Source: Lachnospiraceae bacterium UBA3645 (GTDB lineage Bacteria > Bacillota > Clostridia > Lachnospirales > Lachnospiraceae). Taken from it: a stretch of DNA of 12,552 nucleotides. Shown here piece after piece: positions 1 through 6,141 of the stretch. Numbering within the stretch: position 1 is the first letter of the stretch; the number at the start of each line of letters is the position of its first letter. The stretch is from positions 1 through 12,552 of the forward strand of contig DFKM01000038.1 of the NCBI GenBank assembly GCA_002373555.1, read 5' to 3'. The position numbers and the translations under genes were made by a program. The notes under the pieces were generated by a model. The model was not told the DNA's origin. It did no database searches and saw only the letters and a program-made list of their open reading frames with translations.

Positions 1-38
1 TTGTGACCCGCAGTGCCTGTCCCCATGGGTTATTTTTG

Positions 39-587
39 TCAGTAATCCTTATGGTGTTTCCGGTAGTGTCGGATATATCCGATCGTATAATCCTCCCCCT
101 TCACCTTGACCATATACAGAAGCCTTCCCAGGAACTTCGCTGTCTCCGGATGGAGGAGCGGCGATACGCCGCCCTTCAGGAAATAATTGTACGCCATGTC
201 CTGCGTATATTTATCGCCGTTGTAGGTCCGGCAGGCAGCCAGCCGGTCGCAGAACATTTCCAGTACATATTTTAAAGGCATCTTTACGCCGTGCAGCATC
301 CCGTCCTTATATTCCAGGGAATAATCCGTCCAGTATTCCATATGGTGCCGGTTCCTGCCTTTATGATGGATCCAGGCGGTCGAGTAGCCGATGTCCCGGC
401 GCTCGGCATCATTCGGGCTGCGGTAGCCCTGGTAATATTTTGTGCCCGGAAGGAATTCGGACGGTGAGTATTTGGAAAGATCGTGGGTCAGTCCCTGGTA
501 ATAAAGACCGATCCGAAAGCAGTACCGCATGACGAGAAGACGGTGCTCGGTGATCGTTTTAAAATGAGAGATGATATTCTTATTCAT
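39..587 (-). CDS. DUF5662 family protein
   Basis: A 182-residue soluble protein of unknown function that I recognise from its overall pattern as the DUF5662 family. Visible features are a histidine-aspartate pair followed by a conserved Ser-Lys-Tyr stretch (H35, D36 to about F45), a histidine-rich segment (H74, H75, H81, H82) followed by Met-Glu-Tyr-Trp, and a basic His-rich C-terminus. The clustered His and Asp residues suggest a metal site, but this is inference. The reading frame stays open to an ATG at 656, but that start has no ribosome site and lies upstream of the expected transcription start near 640. The ATG at 587 follows a GGGCAGGGA stretch and gives the usual family N-terminus, so I chose it. 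The gene diverges from the small regulator gene at 770 and could be its target. No signal peptide or membrane segment is seen. Confidence 0.8.
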   Translation of the reverse strand: MNKNIISHFKTITEHRLLVMRYCFRIGLYYQGLTHDLSKYSPSEFLPGTKYYQGYRSPNDAERRDIGYSTAWIHHKGRNRHHMEYWTDYSLEYKDGMLHGVKMPLKYVLEMFCDRLAACRTYNGDKYTQDMAYNYFLKGGVSPLLHPETAKFLGRLLYMVKVKGEDYTIGYIRHYRKHHKDY

Positions 588-646
588 AGGTCCCTGCCCG
601 TAAAATGACGAAATATGACCGGATGCAGCATGATCCGTTTCCCAAA

Positions 647-675
647 AGAATATCATAAATATTTTTTGCTTTCAA
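647..675 (-). promoter_or_regulatory. Promoter of the DUF5662 gene
   Basis: On the minus strand a -35 box TTGAAA (675-670) is followed after exactly 17 bases by a -10 box TATTCT (652-647). The predicted transcript starts near 640 and has a leader of about 50 bases before the ATG at 587. Agreement with the sigma-A consensus is 5/6 and 4/6. Confidence 0.6.
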
Positions 676-678
676 GCG

Positions 679-688
679 TGTAAGTACA
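679..688. promoter_or_regulatory. Possible operator between divergent promoters
   Basis: The inverted repeat TGTA-AG-TACA lies exactly between the two -35 boxes (minus-strand box 670-675, plus-strand box 689-694), which are only 13 bases apart. A dimeric regulator bound here would cover both promoters. The helix-turn-helix protein encoded at 770 is the obvious candidate, but the repeat is short and could be chance. Confidence 0.3.
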
Positions 689-717
689 TTGACTTCTGTT
701 TGGATGAATGCTATAAT
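689..717 (+). promoter_or_regulatory. Near-consensus promoter of the small regulator gene
   Basis: TTGACT (689-694), a 17-base spacer and TATAAT (712-717) match 11 of 12 consensus positions. The expected start is near 724, about 46 bases before the TTG start codon at 770. This also argues against any start codon at 689 or 700 in the same region, since those positions would not be transcribed. Confidence 0.8.
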
Positions 718-755
718 CCAATTGTTTTCGGGGGAATACAGTTTATTTTTGTGTC

Positions 756-762
756 AGGAGGT
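756..762 (+). promoter_or_regulatory. Ribosome binding site that sets a TTG start
   Basis: AGGAGGT, complementary to the 16S 3' end, is followed by a 7-base spacer and then TTG at 770. The protein beginning there matches the normal N-terminus of WYL-type regulators, so this site fixes the start although no ATG is present. Confidence 0.8.
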
Positions 763-769
763 CAGAAAA

Positions 770-1015
770 TTGCAGCAGGGAAGCTACGGCAAATGCAGCC
801 GTGTTCTGGACATATACACCCGTTTCATGGAAGGCGAAGTCATCCGGAAAAGAGAAGCAGCGGATTTCTACAGGATCAATGAGCGTTCTGTACAGAGAGA
901 TATTGACGACATCAGGGCGTTTCTCGATGACAGACGTGTCTATGAGCCGCAGGATAACCGGCGCATCGAATATGACAGATTGCAGAAGGGCTTTATCATG
1001 ACGGGGAACAGTTGA
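770..1015 (+). CDS. Stand-alone HTH protein, WYL-regulator N-terminal domain only
   Basis: This 81-residue protein carries only the winged helix-turn-helix of WYL-type transcription regulators. It has the typical opening (a short lead, then a helix with Arg-Val-Leu-Asp-Ile-Tyr), an Ala-Ala-Asp-Phe-Tyr helix and the recognition helix with Glu-Arg-Ser-Val-Gln-Arg-Asp-Ile-Asp-Asp-Ile-Arg. It ends just after the wing, at the point where full-length family members (about 300 residues) enter the WYL ligand-binding domain. The start is TTG, supported by a perfect ribosome site and a near-consensus promoter. A hairpin terminator overlaps the stop codon, so the short form is a finished transcription unit. 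I found no trace of a decayed WYL domain downstream in any frame. It probably binds DNA, perhaps the region it shares with the DUF5662 gene, but lacks a sensor. It could be a truncated remnant or a true mini-regulator. The second reading is favoured by the intact signals. Confidence 0.75.
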   Translation: MQQGSYGKCSRVLDIYTRFMEGEVIRKREAADFYRINERSVQRDIDDIRAFLDDRRVYEPQDNRRIEYDRLQKGFIMTGNS

Positions 1016-1033
1016 TTCAACTGTTCTTTTTTT
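1006..1033 (+). terminator. Rho-independent terminator overlapping the stop codon
   Basis: GAACAGTTGA (1006-1015) pairs perfectly with TCAACTGTTC (1017-1026), and seven T follow (1027-1033). The TGA stop codon at 1013-1015 lies inside the stem, so the last codons of the small regulator form the terminator's left arm. In practice the central bases form a small loop. Confidence 0.85.
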
Positions 1034-1084
1034 GTGCAATATCGGATGAGTAGAGTGCTTTCTTAACCGATTCTGCACCAAAAA
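1028..1084 (+). repeat. Imperfect long inverted repeat after the terminator
   Basis: GTGCA..ATCGG (1034-1045) can pair with CCGAT..TGCAC (1067-1078), with a 2x2 internal mismatch and a 21-base loop. The preceding T-run can pair with AAAAA at 1080-1084 across one mismatch. No T-run follows, so it does not look like a second terminator. Its role is unknown. Confidence 0.35.
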
Positions 1085-1228
1085 CGAAATATTTTCTGAA
1101 TTTACAGCAGGATGACATTGTTTGTCTTATGTAGATGATATACTGATAATGGCTTTGTTGCAGAGGGTGCCATCCCCGCTCAGAAGATTATCCTTCCGGT
1201 ATTTCTCTGTAATGAAGCCTTTTTTTAT
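1085..1228. other. AT-rich non-coding stretch
   Basis: This is the rest of the 314-base gap between the small regulator and the SPFH gene, up to that gene's promoter. No open frame with a ribosome site is seen, and neither a tRNA nor a recognisable riboswitch. A run of TATACT at 1139-1144 lacks a well-spaced -35 box. Confidence 0.5.
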
Positions 1229-1257
1229 TTTACAACAGGGCTAAAATGTGATACATT
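1229..1257 (+). promoter_or_regulatory. Promoter of the SPFH gene
   Basis: TTTACA (1229-1234), a 17-base spacer and TACATT (1252-1257) give 5/6 and 4/6 matches. The transcript would begin near 1264 with a leader of about 66 bases ending in the strong ribosome site AAAGGAGG at 1315-1322. Confidence 0.55.
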
Positions 1258-1329
1258 TAATAAGAAGGCGATAAATTAACTGAATCTATTGCCGTTTATT
1301 ATGAGTGAACATATAAAGGAGGAAGGATA

Positions 1330-2667
1330 ATGGGTCTTATTGCAGCTGCACTCAATTCAGCAGGCGGCGTGATGGCGGATCAGTGGAAGGAGTATTTCTA
1401 CTGCCCTGCGCTTACAAATGACGTTCTGGTGGTCAAAGGCCAGAAAAAGGTCTCCGGAAGATCATCCAATACCAAAGGATCTGACAACATCATTTCAAAC
1501 GGCTCCGTGATCGCCGTCAACGAAGGCCAGTGCATGATCCTGGTGGATCAGGGAAAGGTCACGGAACTCTGCTCCGAACCCGGGGAATTTGTTTATGACA
1601 GCTCCACAGAGCCCTCGATCTTTGCATCCGGCGATCTGGCAGCCAATATTAAGGAAGTCTTTGCCACGATCGGCAAGAGAGTCGGCTTCGGCGGACTGGA
1701 GGCCAAGGATCAGAGAGTTTATTTTGTCAATATCAAGGAGATCATGGGAAACAAGTACGGAACGCCCAATCCGGTCCCGTTCCGTGTCGTCGATACCAAT
1801 ATCGGCCTGGATATGGATGTTTCCATCAAGTGCTTCGGTGAATACAGCTACCGGATCACCAATCCGATCCTTTTCTATACGAATGTCTGCGGCAATATCA
1901 GCGGCAGCTTCACCAGATCCGCTATTGACGGCCAGTTAAAGAGCGAGCTTCTGACCGCCCTGCAGCCCGCCTTCGCAAAGATCTCCGAGATGGGCATCCG
2001 CTACAGTGCGCTGCCCGGACATACCTTCGAGATCGCCAATGCACTGAATGAAGTGCTGAACGCGAAATGGGGAGAGCTGCGCGGTATCGAGATCGTTTCC
2101 TTCGGCGTATCCGGCGTGAAGGCTTCCGAAGAGGACGAAGCGGCTATCAAGGAGCTGCAGAAGACCGCTGTTTATCAGAATGCGAACATGGCAGCCGCCA
2201 CGCTCGTGAACGCACAGGCGGAAGCGATGAAGGCAGCCGCTTCGAATCAGAATGCGGGACCCGCGATGGCATTCATGGGCATGAACATGGCACAGCAGGC
2301 CGGCGGCGTGAACGCACAGGATCTGTTCGCCATGGGCGCGGCACAGCAGGCTGCGAAGCAGCAGGCGCAGACGGCAGAGCCGGCGAAGATGCAGGCAGGT
2401 TCCGGCTCCTGGACATGCTCGTGCGGCGCTGTCAATACCGGAAAGTTCTGTGCGGAGTGCGGCTCGCCGAAGCCGGAAGACGGCTGGATCTGCGAATGCG
2501 GCGCGAAGAACAAAGGCAAGTTCTGCACGAACTGCGGCAAGAAGAAACCGGCCGGCGCACCGCTCTATAAGTGCGACAAGTGCGGCTGGGAGCCGGAAGA
2601 TCCCTACAATCCGCCGAAATTCTGCCCGGAATGCGGTGATCCTTTTGACGAGAATGATCAGGTATAA
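1330..2667 (+). CDS. SPFH-domain protein with three C-terminal zinc ribbons (YdjI-like)
   Basis: This 445-residue protein has a recognisable SPFH (band-7-like) region over roughly residues 40-270. A helical Ala/Gln/Met-rich stretch follows (about 275-355), and then three zinc ribbons. The cysteine pairs are C363/C365 with C374/C377, C388/C390 with C399/C402, and C415/C418 with C432/C435. The first two ribbons share the unusual CxC-x8-CxxC form and look like a duplication. The third is a longer rubredoxin-like CxxC-x13-CxxC. The layout matches the YdjI family of Bacillus subtilis, which acts with YdjG/YdjH in membrane recruitment of PspA. Here no PspA or YdjGH-like gene is adjacent, so the partner is unknown. 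There is no signal peptide or clear membrane helix, so membrane contact would be peripheral. The start has an AAAGGAGG site 7 bases upstream, and the gene has its own promoter and terminator, so it is probably monocistronic. Confidence 0.85.
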   Translation: MGLIAAALNSAGGVMADQWKEYFYCPALTNDVLVVKGQKKVSGRSSNTKGSDNIISNGSVIAVNEGQCMILVDQGKVTELCSEPGEFVYDSSTEPSIFASGDLAANIKEVFATIGKRVGFGGLEAKDQRVYFVNIKEIMGNKYGTPNPVPFRVVDTNIGLDMDVSIKCFGEYSYRITNPILFYTNVCGNISGSFTRSAIDGQLKSELLTALQPAFAKISEMGIRYSALPGHTFEIANALNEVLNAKWGELRGIEIVSFGVSGVKASEEDEAAIKELQKTAVYQNANMAAATLVNAQAEAMKAAASNQNAGPAMAFMGMNMAQQAGGVNAQDLFAMGAAQQAAKQQAQTAEPAKMQAGSGSWTCSCGAVNTGKFCAECGSPKPEDGWICECGAKNKGKFCTNCGKKKPAGAPLYKCDKCGWEPEDPYNPPKFCPECGDPFDENDQV

Positions 2668-2691
2668 ACCTGTATAGGAACAAACAAACAT

Positions 2692-2716
2692 GAGCGGCCT
2701 TACCGGCCGCTCTTTT
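2692..2716 (+). terminator. Rho-independent terminator of the SPFH gene
   Basis: GAGCGGCC (2692-2699), loop TTACC and GGCCGCTC (2705-2712) form a perfect 8-bp GC-rich stem. It is followed by TTTT and an AT-rich stretch, about 25 bases after the stop codon. Confidence 0.8.
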
Positions 2717-2755
2717 AAATTTCATATATATTTAAACCTTCTGTACCCGCTTCTG

Positions 2756-2764
2756 TGTTATACT
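2756..2764 (+). promoter_or_regulatory. Extended -10 promoter of the acylation operon
   Basis: TGTTATACT fits the extended -10 form TGnTATAAT with one mismatch. No good -35 box sits at the right distance (ACCTTC at 17 bases), as is common for extended -10 promoters. The transcript would begin near 2771, 25 bases before the ligase ATG, whose ribosome site is GGAG at 2784-2787. Confidence 0.5.
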
Positions 2765-2795
2765 TATATTCAAACTATGAACCGGAGCAGAAAAG

Positions 2796-4295
2796 ATGGA
2801 TTCGATCCTGCAGCTATTTGAAAACACAGCCGTCCGTTTCCCGGAAAACACAGTCGTTTCCGGGGAAGGCGGCGCCTATACCTACCGGGAACTCTCGGAA
2901 GAAGCGAAGAAGATCGGAAGCGCGATCAGCCGCAGGGGCTGGTTCCGGTCTCCCGCGGCGGTCTTTCTTCCGAAGTCTTTTGCCTGCATCGCTTCCATGC
3001 TCGGCATTCTGTATTCCGGCAATTATTATACTGTCCTGGACACCGACAGCCCGGCTTCCCGCGTGCAGAATATCCTGGACGTGCTGGAACCGGCCGTGAT
3101 CATTACTTCGTCCGAATACGCGGCGGCACTGCCGGAAACCGGCGCAGCCGTTCTCCTGACAGAGGAACTGCAGGAGGAACCGGTCGATGAAGACAGACTG
3201 CGGAAGGTCCGGAGCCGTATGACGGATGCGGATCTCATGTATGCGCTCTTTACTTCGGGCTCTACCGGCAGACCGAAAGGCGCTCTGCTCACGCACCGTG
3301 CAGTATATGCTTACATGCAATGGGTGCACGAAACATTTTCCTTTGATGAAAAAACAGTCTTCGGAAGTCAGACACCGTTATATTTTTCTATGTCGGTCAC
3401 GGATCTTTTCGGTGCGCTGACGGGCGGCGGGACTTATGTGATCCTGGAGAAGAAGGCATTTTCTTTCCCCCTGATGCTTCTGGAGCAGCTGAACCGCTAC
3501 CGTGTAAATACATTATACTGGGTGCCTTCGGCGCTCGGGATCCTGTGCGGCTGGGATGCGTTTGTCTACGCAAAGCCGGAATATGTCACGCGCATTTTCT
3601 TCGCAGGTGAATCGATGCCGGTGAAATACCTGAATTACTGGAGAAAGCATCTGCCGGATGTATCTTACTATAATCTGTTCGGGCCGACGGAGACCACGGA
3701 CATCTGCCTCTGGTACAGCGTGGACCGCGAATTCGGTGAAGACGAAGCGATCCCGGCGGGCATTCCCTGCACGAACTGTGATTCCTTCGTCCTGACGGAG
3801 GACGGCCGGCGCGCAGAAACGGGAGAGAGCGGCGAGCTGTATGTCCGGGGATCCTTCCTGGCTTCCGGATATCTGAAGGAGCCGGAGAAGACCGCGGCAG
3901 CCTTTGTGCAGAACCCGCTGCAGCAGGATTATCCGGAGACGGTCTACCGGACGGGCGACCTGATGCGTGTCGGGGAAGACGGAAATCTGCATTATCTCGG
4001 GCGGAAGGATCATCAGATCAAGCATATGGGCTACCGGATCGAACCCGGCGAGATCGAGCGTGCGGCCATGTCCGTCCCCGGTATCAATATGTGTGCTGTC
4101 ATTTACGATGCACGGCAGGATACGATCATCCTCGTGTATCAGGGGGATGCGGAGGAGAAGGAGGCCGATACGGTCATCCGGACGCTGGTCCCCGAATACA
4201 TGGTCCCGGGCCGGTATGAAAAAATGGCCGTGCTGCCGCTCAATGCGAACGGCAAGACAGACAGAAAAGAACTGAAAAAACTGTTTGTGCAATAA
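2796..4295 (+). CDS. DltA-like AMP-forming ligase, cargo uncertain
   Basis: This 499-residue adenylating enzyme has the length and family of D-alanine-carrier ligases. It should activate a carboxylic acid with ATP and load it on the carrier encoded next. Visible motifs are the phosphate loop TSGSTGRPKG (153-162), NLFGPTETTD (293-302), YRTGDL (384-389) and a C-terminal catalytic lysine in NANGKTDRKEL (K487). Two pocket residues differ from D-alanine ligases. The Asp that holds the substrate amino group in the FDLSV-type motif is Ser198, and the Cys of the FLFCGE-type motif is Ala270. I infer that the substrate is not D-alanine and may lack an alpha-amino group. It is the first gene of the operon, 17 bases ahead of the carrier gene, and has no signal peptide, so it acts in the cytosol. 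Close alternatives are an NRPS-like free-standing adenylation protein or a divergent true DltA. Confidence 0.85.
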   Translation: MDSILQLFENTAVRFPENTVVSGEGGAYTYRELSEEAKKIGSAISRRGWFRSPAAVFLPKSFACIASMLGILYSGNYYTVLDTDSPASRVQNILDVLEPAVIITSSEYAAALPETGAAVLLTEELQEEPVDEDRLRKVRSRMTDADLMYALFTSGSTGRPKGALLTHRAVYAYMQWVHETFSFDEKTVFGSQTPLYFSMSVTDLFGALTGGGTYVILEKKAFSFPLMLLEQLNRYRVNTLYWVPSALGILCGWDAFVYAKPEYVTRIFFAGESMPVKYLNYWRKHLPDVSYYNLFGPTETTDICLWYSVDREFGEDEAIPAGIPCTNCDSFVLTEDGRRAETGESGELYVRGSFLASGYLKEPEKTAAAFVQNPLQQDYPETVYRTGDLMRVGEDGNLHYLGRKDHQIKHMGYRIEPGEIERAAMSVPGINMCAVIYDARQDTIILVYQGDAEEKEADTVIRTLVPEYMVPGRYEKMAVLPLNANGKTDRKELKKLFVQ

Positions 4296-4312
4296 CGGAA
4301 GGAAACACTGCT

Positions 4313-4540
4313 ATGGAAGAGATCATTGCCATTTTAAACAGTATTCACCCCGGTGTGGATTTTGAAAACGAACAGCATCTGATCGATGACGGGCTCTTAA
4401 GCTCCATGGAGATCATGATGCTGGTCGCAAGACTGGAAAAGGAATTCGATATCAAGGTGCGTCTGCCGGAGATCCGGCCGGAGAATTTCCAGAGCGCGGC
4501 GGCTGTAAACGCCATGGTGGACCGCCTGATGGATGAATAA
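4313..4540 (+). CDS. DltC-like acyl carrier protein
   Basis: A 75-residue acidic carrier protein. The phosphopantetheine site is Ser31 within DDGLLSSMEI. In most carriers, including DltC, the residue before this serine is Asp, whereas here it is Ser30. The helix-rich pattern and length match DltC. It should carry the acid activated by the upstream ligase to the membrane acyltransferase. The ribosome site is GGAAGGA, about 10 bases ahead of the ATG, and only 5 bases separate its stop from the acyltransferase start. A separate phosphopantetheinyl transferase must modify it, and none is in the window. Confidence 0.85.
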   Translation: MEEIIAILNSIHPGVDFENEQHLIDDGLLSSMEIMMLVARLEKEFDIKVRLPEIRPENFQSAAAVNAMVDRLMDE

Positions 4541-4545
4541 GAAGT

Positions 4546-6129
4546 ATGGTTTATAATTCATTTGTGTATTTATTGCTGTTCCTGCCGGCGGCGGTACTGA
4601 TCTATCATGCATTACCGTCACCGGTTCGTTTTTATGTCATTCCGGCTGCAAGCATCCTGTTCCTGTCATGCTTCGGACCAGCCGGGATCTTTTTTGTGCT
4701 CGCGGAAGCGGCGGTGCTGTACCTGTGCGCACTGTATTTCGGACAGAAGGATGCAGAAAGGAAGCAGGCCTGCGAAGGCCTGGACCGGAAGGCAAAGAAA
4801 GCGGTGCGGGCGCAGTATGACAGGAAAAAGGCCCGCGTTCTGAAGCTGGGTCTGCTCATTCTGTTCGGGATCCTTTTTGCGACAAAGTATCTGGACTTTT
4901 TTGCGGGGATCCCCCGCGGGATCCTGCATGCCGCCGGCATACAGCGCGCTTTTGCGGCGCCGGAACTCCCGCTCCCGCTCGGCGTGTCTTTCTATACGCT
5001 TTCCGGTGCAGGCTATCTGATCGATGTATACATGGGCGATATAAAGCCGGAGAAGAATTATGGGAAGGTGCTGGCCTTCCTCTGCTTTTTCCCGATGATC
5101 ACTGAAGGCCCCATCTGCCGGTTCGGCCCGCTGTCGGAGACTTTGTTCGCAGGCAGGAGGATCACATGGGAGGAATTCGGTTTCGGTCTGCAGCGCATCC
5201 TGTTCGGCCTGTTCCAGAAGGTGGTGCTGGCGGATCAGCTCGGCAATCTCATCCGGGAGATCTTCGGACATTACCGCAGTTACAATGGTGCCGCGATCGC
5301 TGCGGGGATCCTGCTGTATACGGTCCAGATCTACATGGATTTCTGCGGCTGCATTCACATCGCTGCGGGCAGCGCCGAGCTTTTCGGGATCCGGCTGCCG
5401 GAAAATTTCAGGCAGCCTTTCTTCGCGCAGAACGTGGATGAATTCTGGCGCAGATGGCATATCACGCTCGGCGCGTGGCTGAAGGATTATGTTTTTTATC
5501 CGGTATCGCTTTCCCGTCCGCTGATGGAGCTTTCCAAAAAGCTGCAGGGGAAGATCGATCCGTATTATGCTGCGCTGATCCCGACTTCCGTCTCCCTGTT
5601 TGCGGTATGGTTCGGGAACGGTCTCTGGCATGGTGCGCAGGGAAAATATATCTTCTACGGACTGTATTATTACATCATCATGATCACGGGCAAGCTCCTT
5701 GCGCCGCTTTTCCGGAAATTCATGCCGGATGAAAAGTCTGCCGGGCGGGGCGTGAAGCTTTTCCGGATCCTCCGGACATGGCTTTTCGTGGCGGTCGGCA
5801 TGACAATCTTCCGTGCGGATACGCTGCGCGATGCGGCAGGAATGCTGTCAGGACTGTTTGCGCATCATGCGGAGACAGCCGGCTTCAGTGCGGCCATGAA
5901 CGCGGCAGGCATCACGAGGATCCAGCTTCTGCTGGTCTTCTGCGGCGTTCTTCTGATGTTCGTGATCGGATATTATAAAGAACAGGGAACCGATCTCCGG
6001 CAGCTGATCGCAGCACGCCCGCTGGCTGTCCGGTACGCCGTGTACCTCTGCCTGCTGATGGCGGTCATCGTACTCGGCGCCTACGGTACGGGATTCGGCG
6101 CAAATGATTTCCTGTACGCGAAATTTTAG
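4546..6129 (+). CDS. MBOAT-family membrane O-acyltransferase, AlgI-like
   Basis: This 527-residue polytopic protein has the MBOAT signature. H305 lies in the conserved EFWRRWHITL segment, followed by a Leu-Lys-Asp-Tyr-Val-Phe-Tyr-Pro stretch, and the likely catalytic H362 lies in GLWHGA. The N-terminus (Val-Tyr-Asn-Ser-Phe-Val-Tyr), the LPLGVSFYTLSGAGYLIDVY motif and the overall length resemble AlgI-type alginate/peptidoglycan O-acetyltransferases more than the roughly 400-residue DltB. In this operon it probably takes an acyl group from the carrier protein at the inner face and passes it outward to the SGNH protein or directly to a polymer. The ribosome site is weak (AAGAAG), so translation may be coupled to the carrier gene 5 bases upstream. 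About ten or more hydrophobic segments are visible. A charged cytoplasmic loop lies near residues 65-100. That family fit is clear, but the acceptor is not. Confidence 0.88.
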   Translation: MVYNSFVYLLLFLPAAVLIYHALPSPVRFYVIPAASILFLSCFGPAGIFFVLAEAAVLYLCALYFGQKDAERKQACEGLDRKAKKAVRAQYDRKKARVLKLGLLILFGILFATKYLDFFAGIPRGILHAAGIQRAFAAPELPLPLGVSFYTLSGAGYLIDVYMGDIKPEKNYGKVLAFLCFFPMITEGPICRFGPLSETLFAGRRITWEEFGFGLQRILFGLFQKVVLADQLGNLIREIFGHYRSYNGAAIAAGILLYTVQIYMDFCGCIHIAAGSAELFGIRLPENFRQPFFAQNVDEFWRRWHITLGAWLKDYVFYPVSLSRPLMELSKKLQGKIDPYYAALIPTSVSLFAVWFGNGLWHGAQGKYIFYGLYYYIIMITGKLLAPLFRKFMPDEKSAGRGVKLFRILRTWLFVAVGMTIFRADTLRDAAGMLSGLFAHHAETAGFSAAMNAAGITRIQLLLVFCGVLLMFVIGYYKEQGTDLRQLIAARPLAVRYAVYLCLLMAVIVLGAYGTGFGANDFLYAKF

Positions 6130-6141
6130 GAGGACCGGAAA

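Noticed and set aside
1..38. Possible gene or terminator at the left edge
   Set aside because: Only 38 bases lie beyond the DUF5662 stop codon, with no stable stem and no readable coding signal.
588..656. Longer N-terminus of the DUF5662 protein from the ATG at 656
   Set aside because: It has no ribosome site, lies upstream of the predicted transcription start, and adds residues unlike the family.
1118..1144. Promoter TTGTTT with TATACT upstream of the SPFH gene
   Set aside because: The spacer is 15 bases and the -35 box is poor. The pair at 1229-1257 is better spaced.
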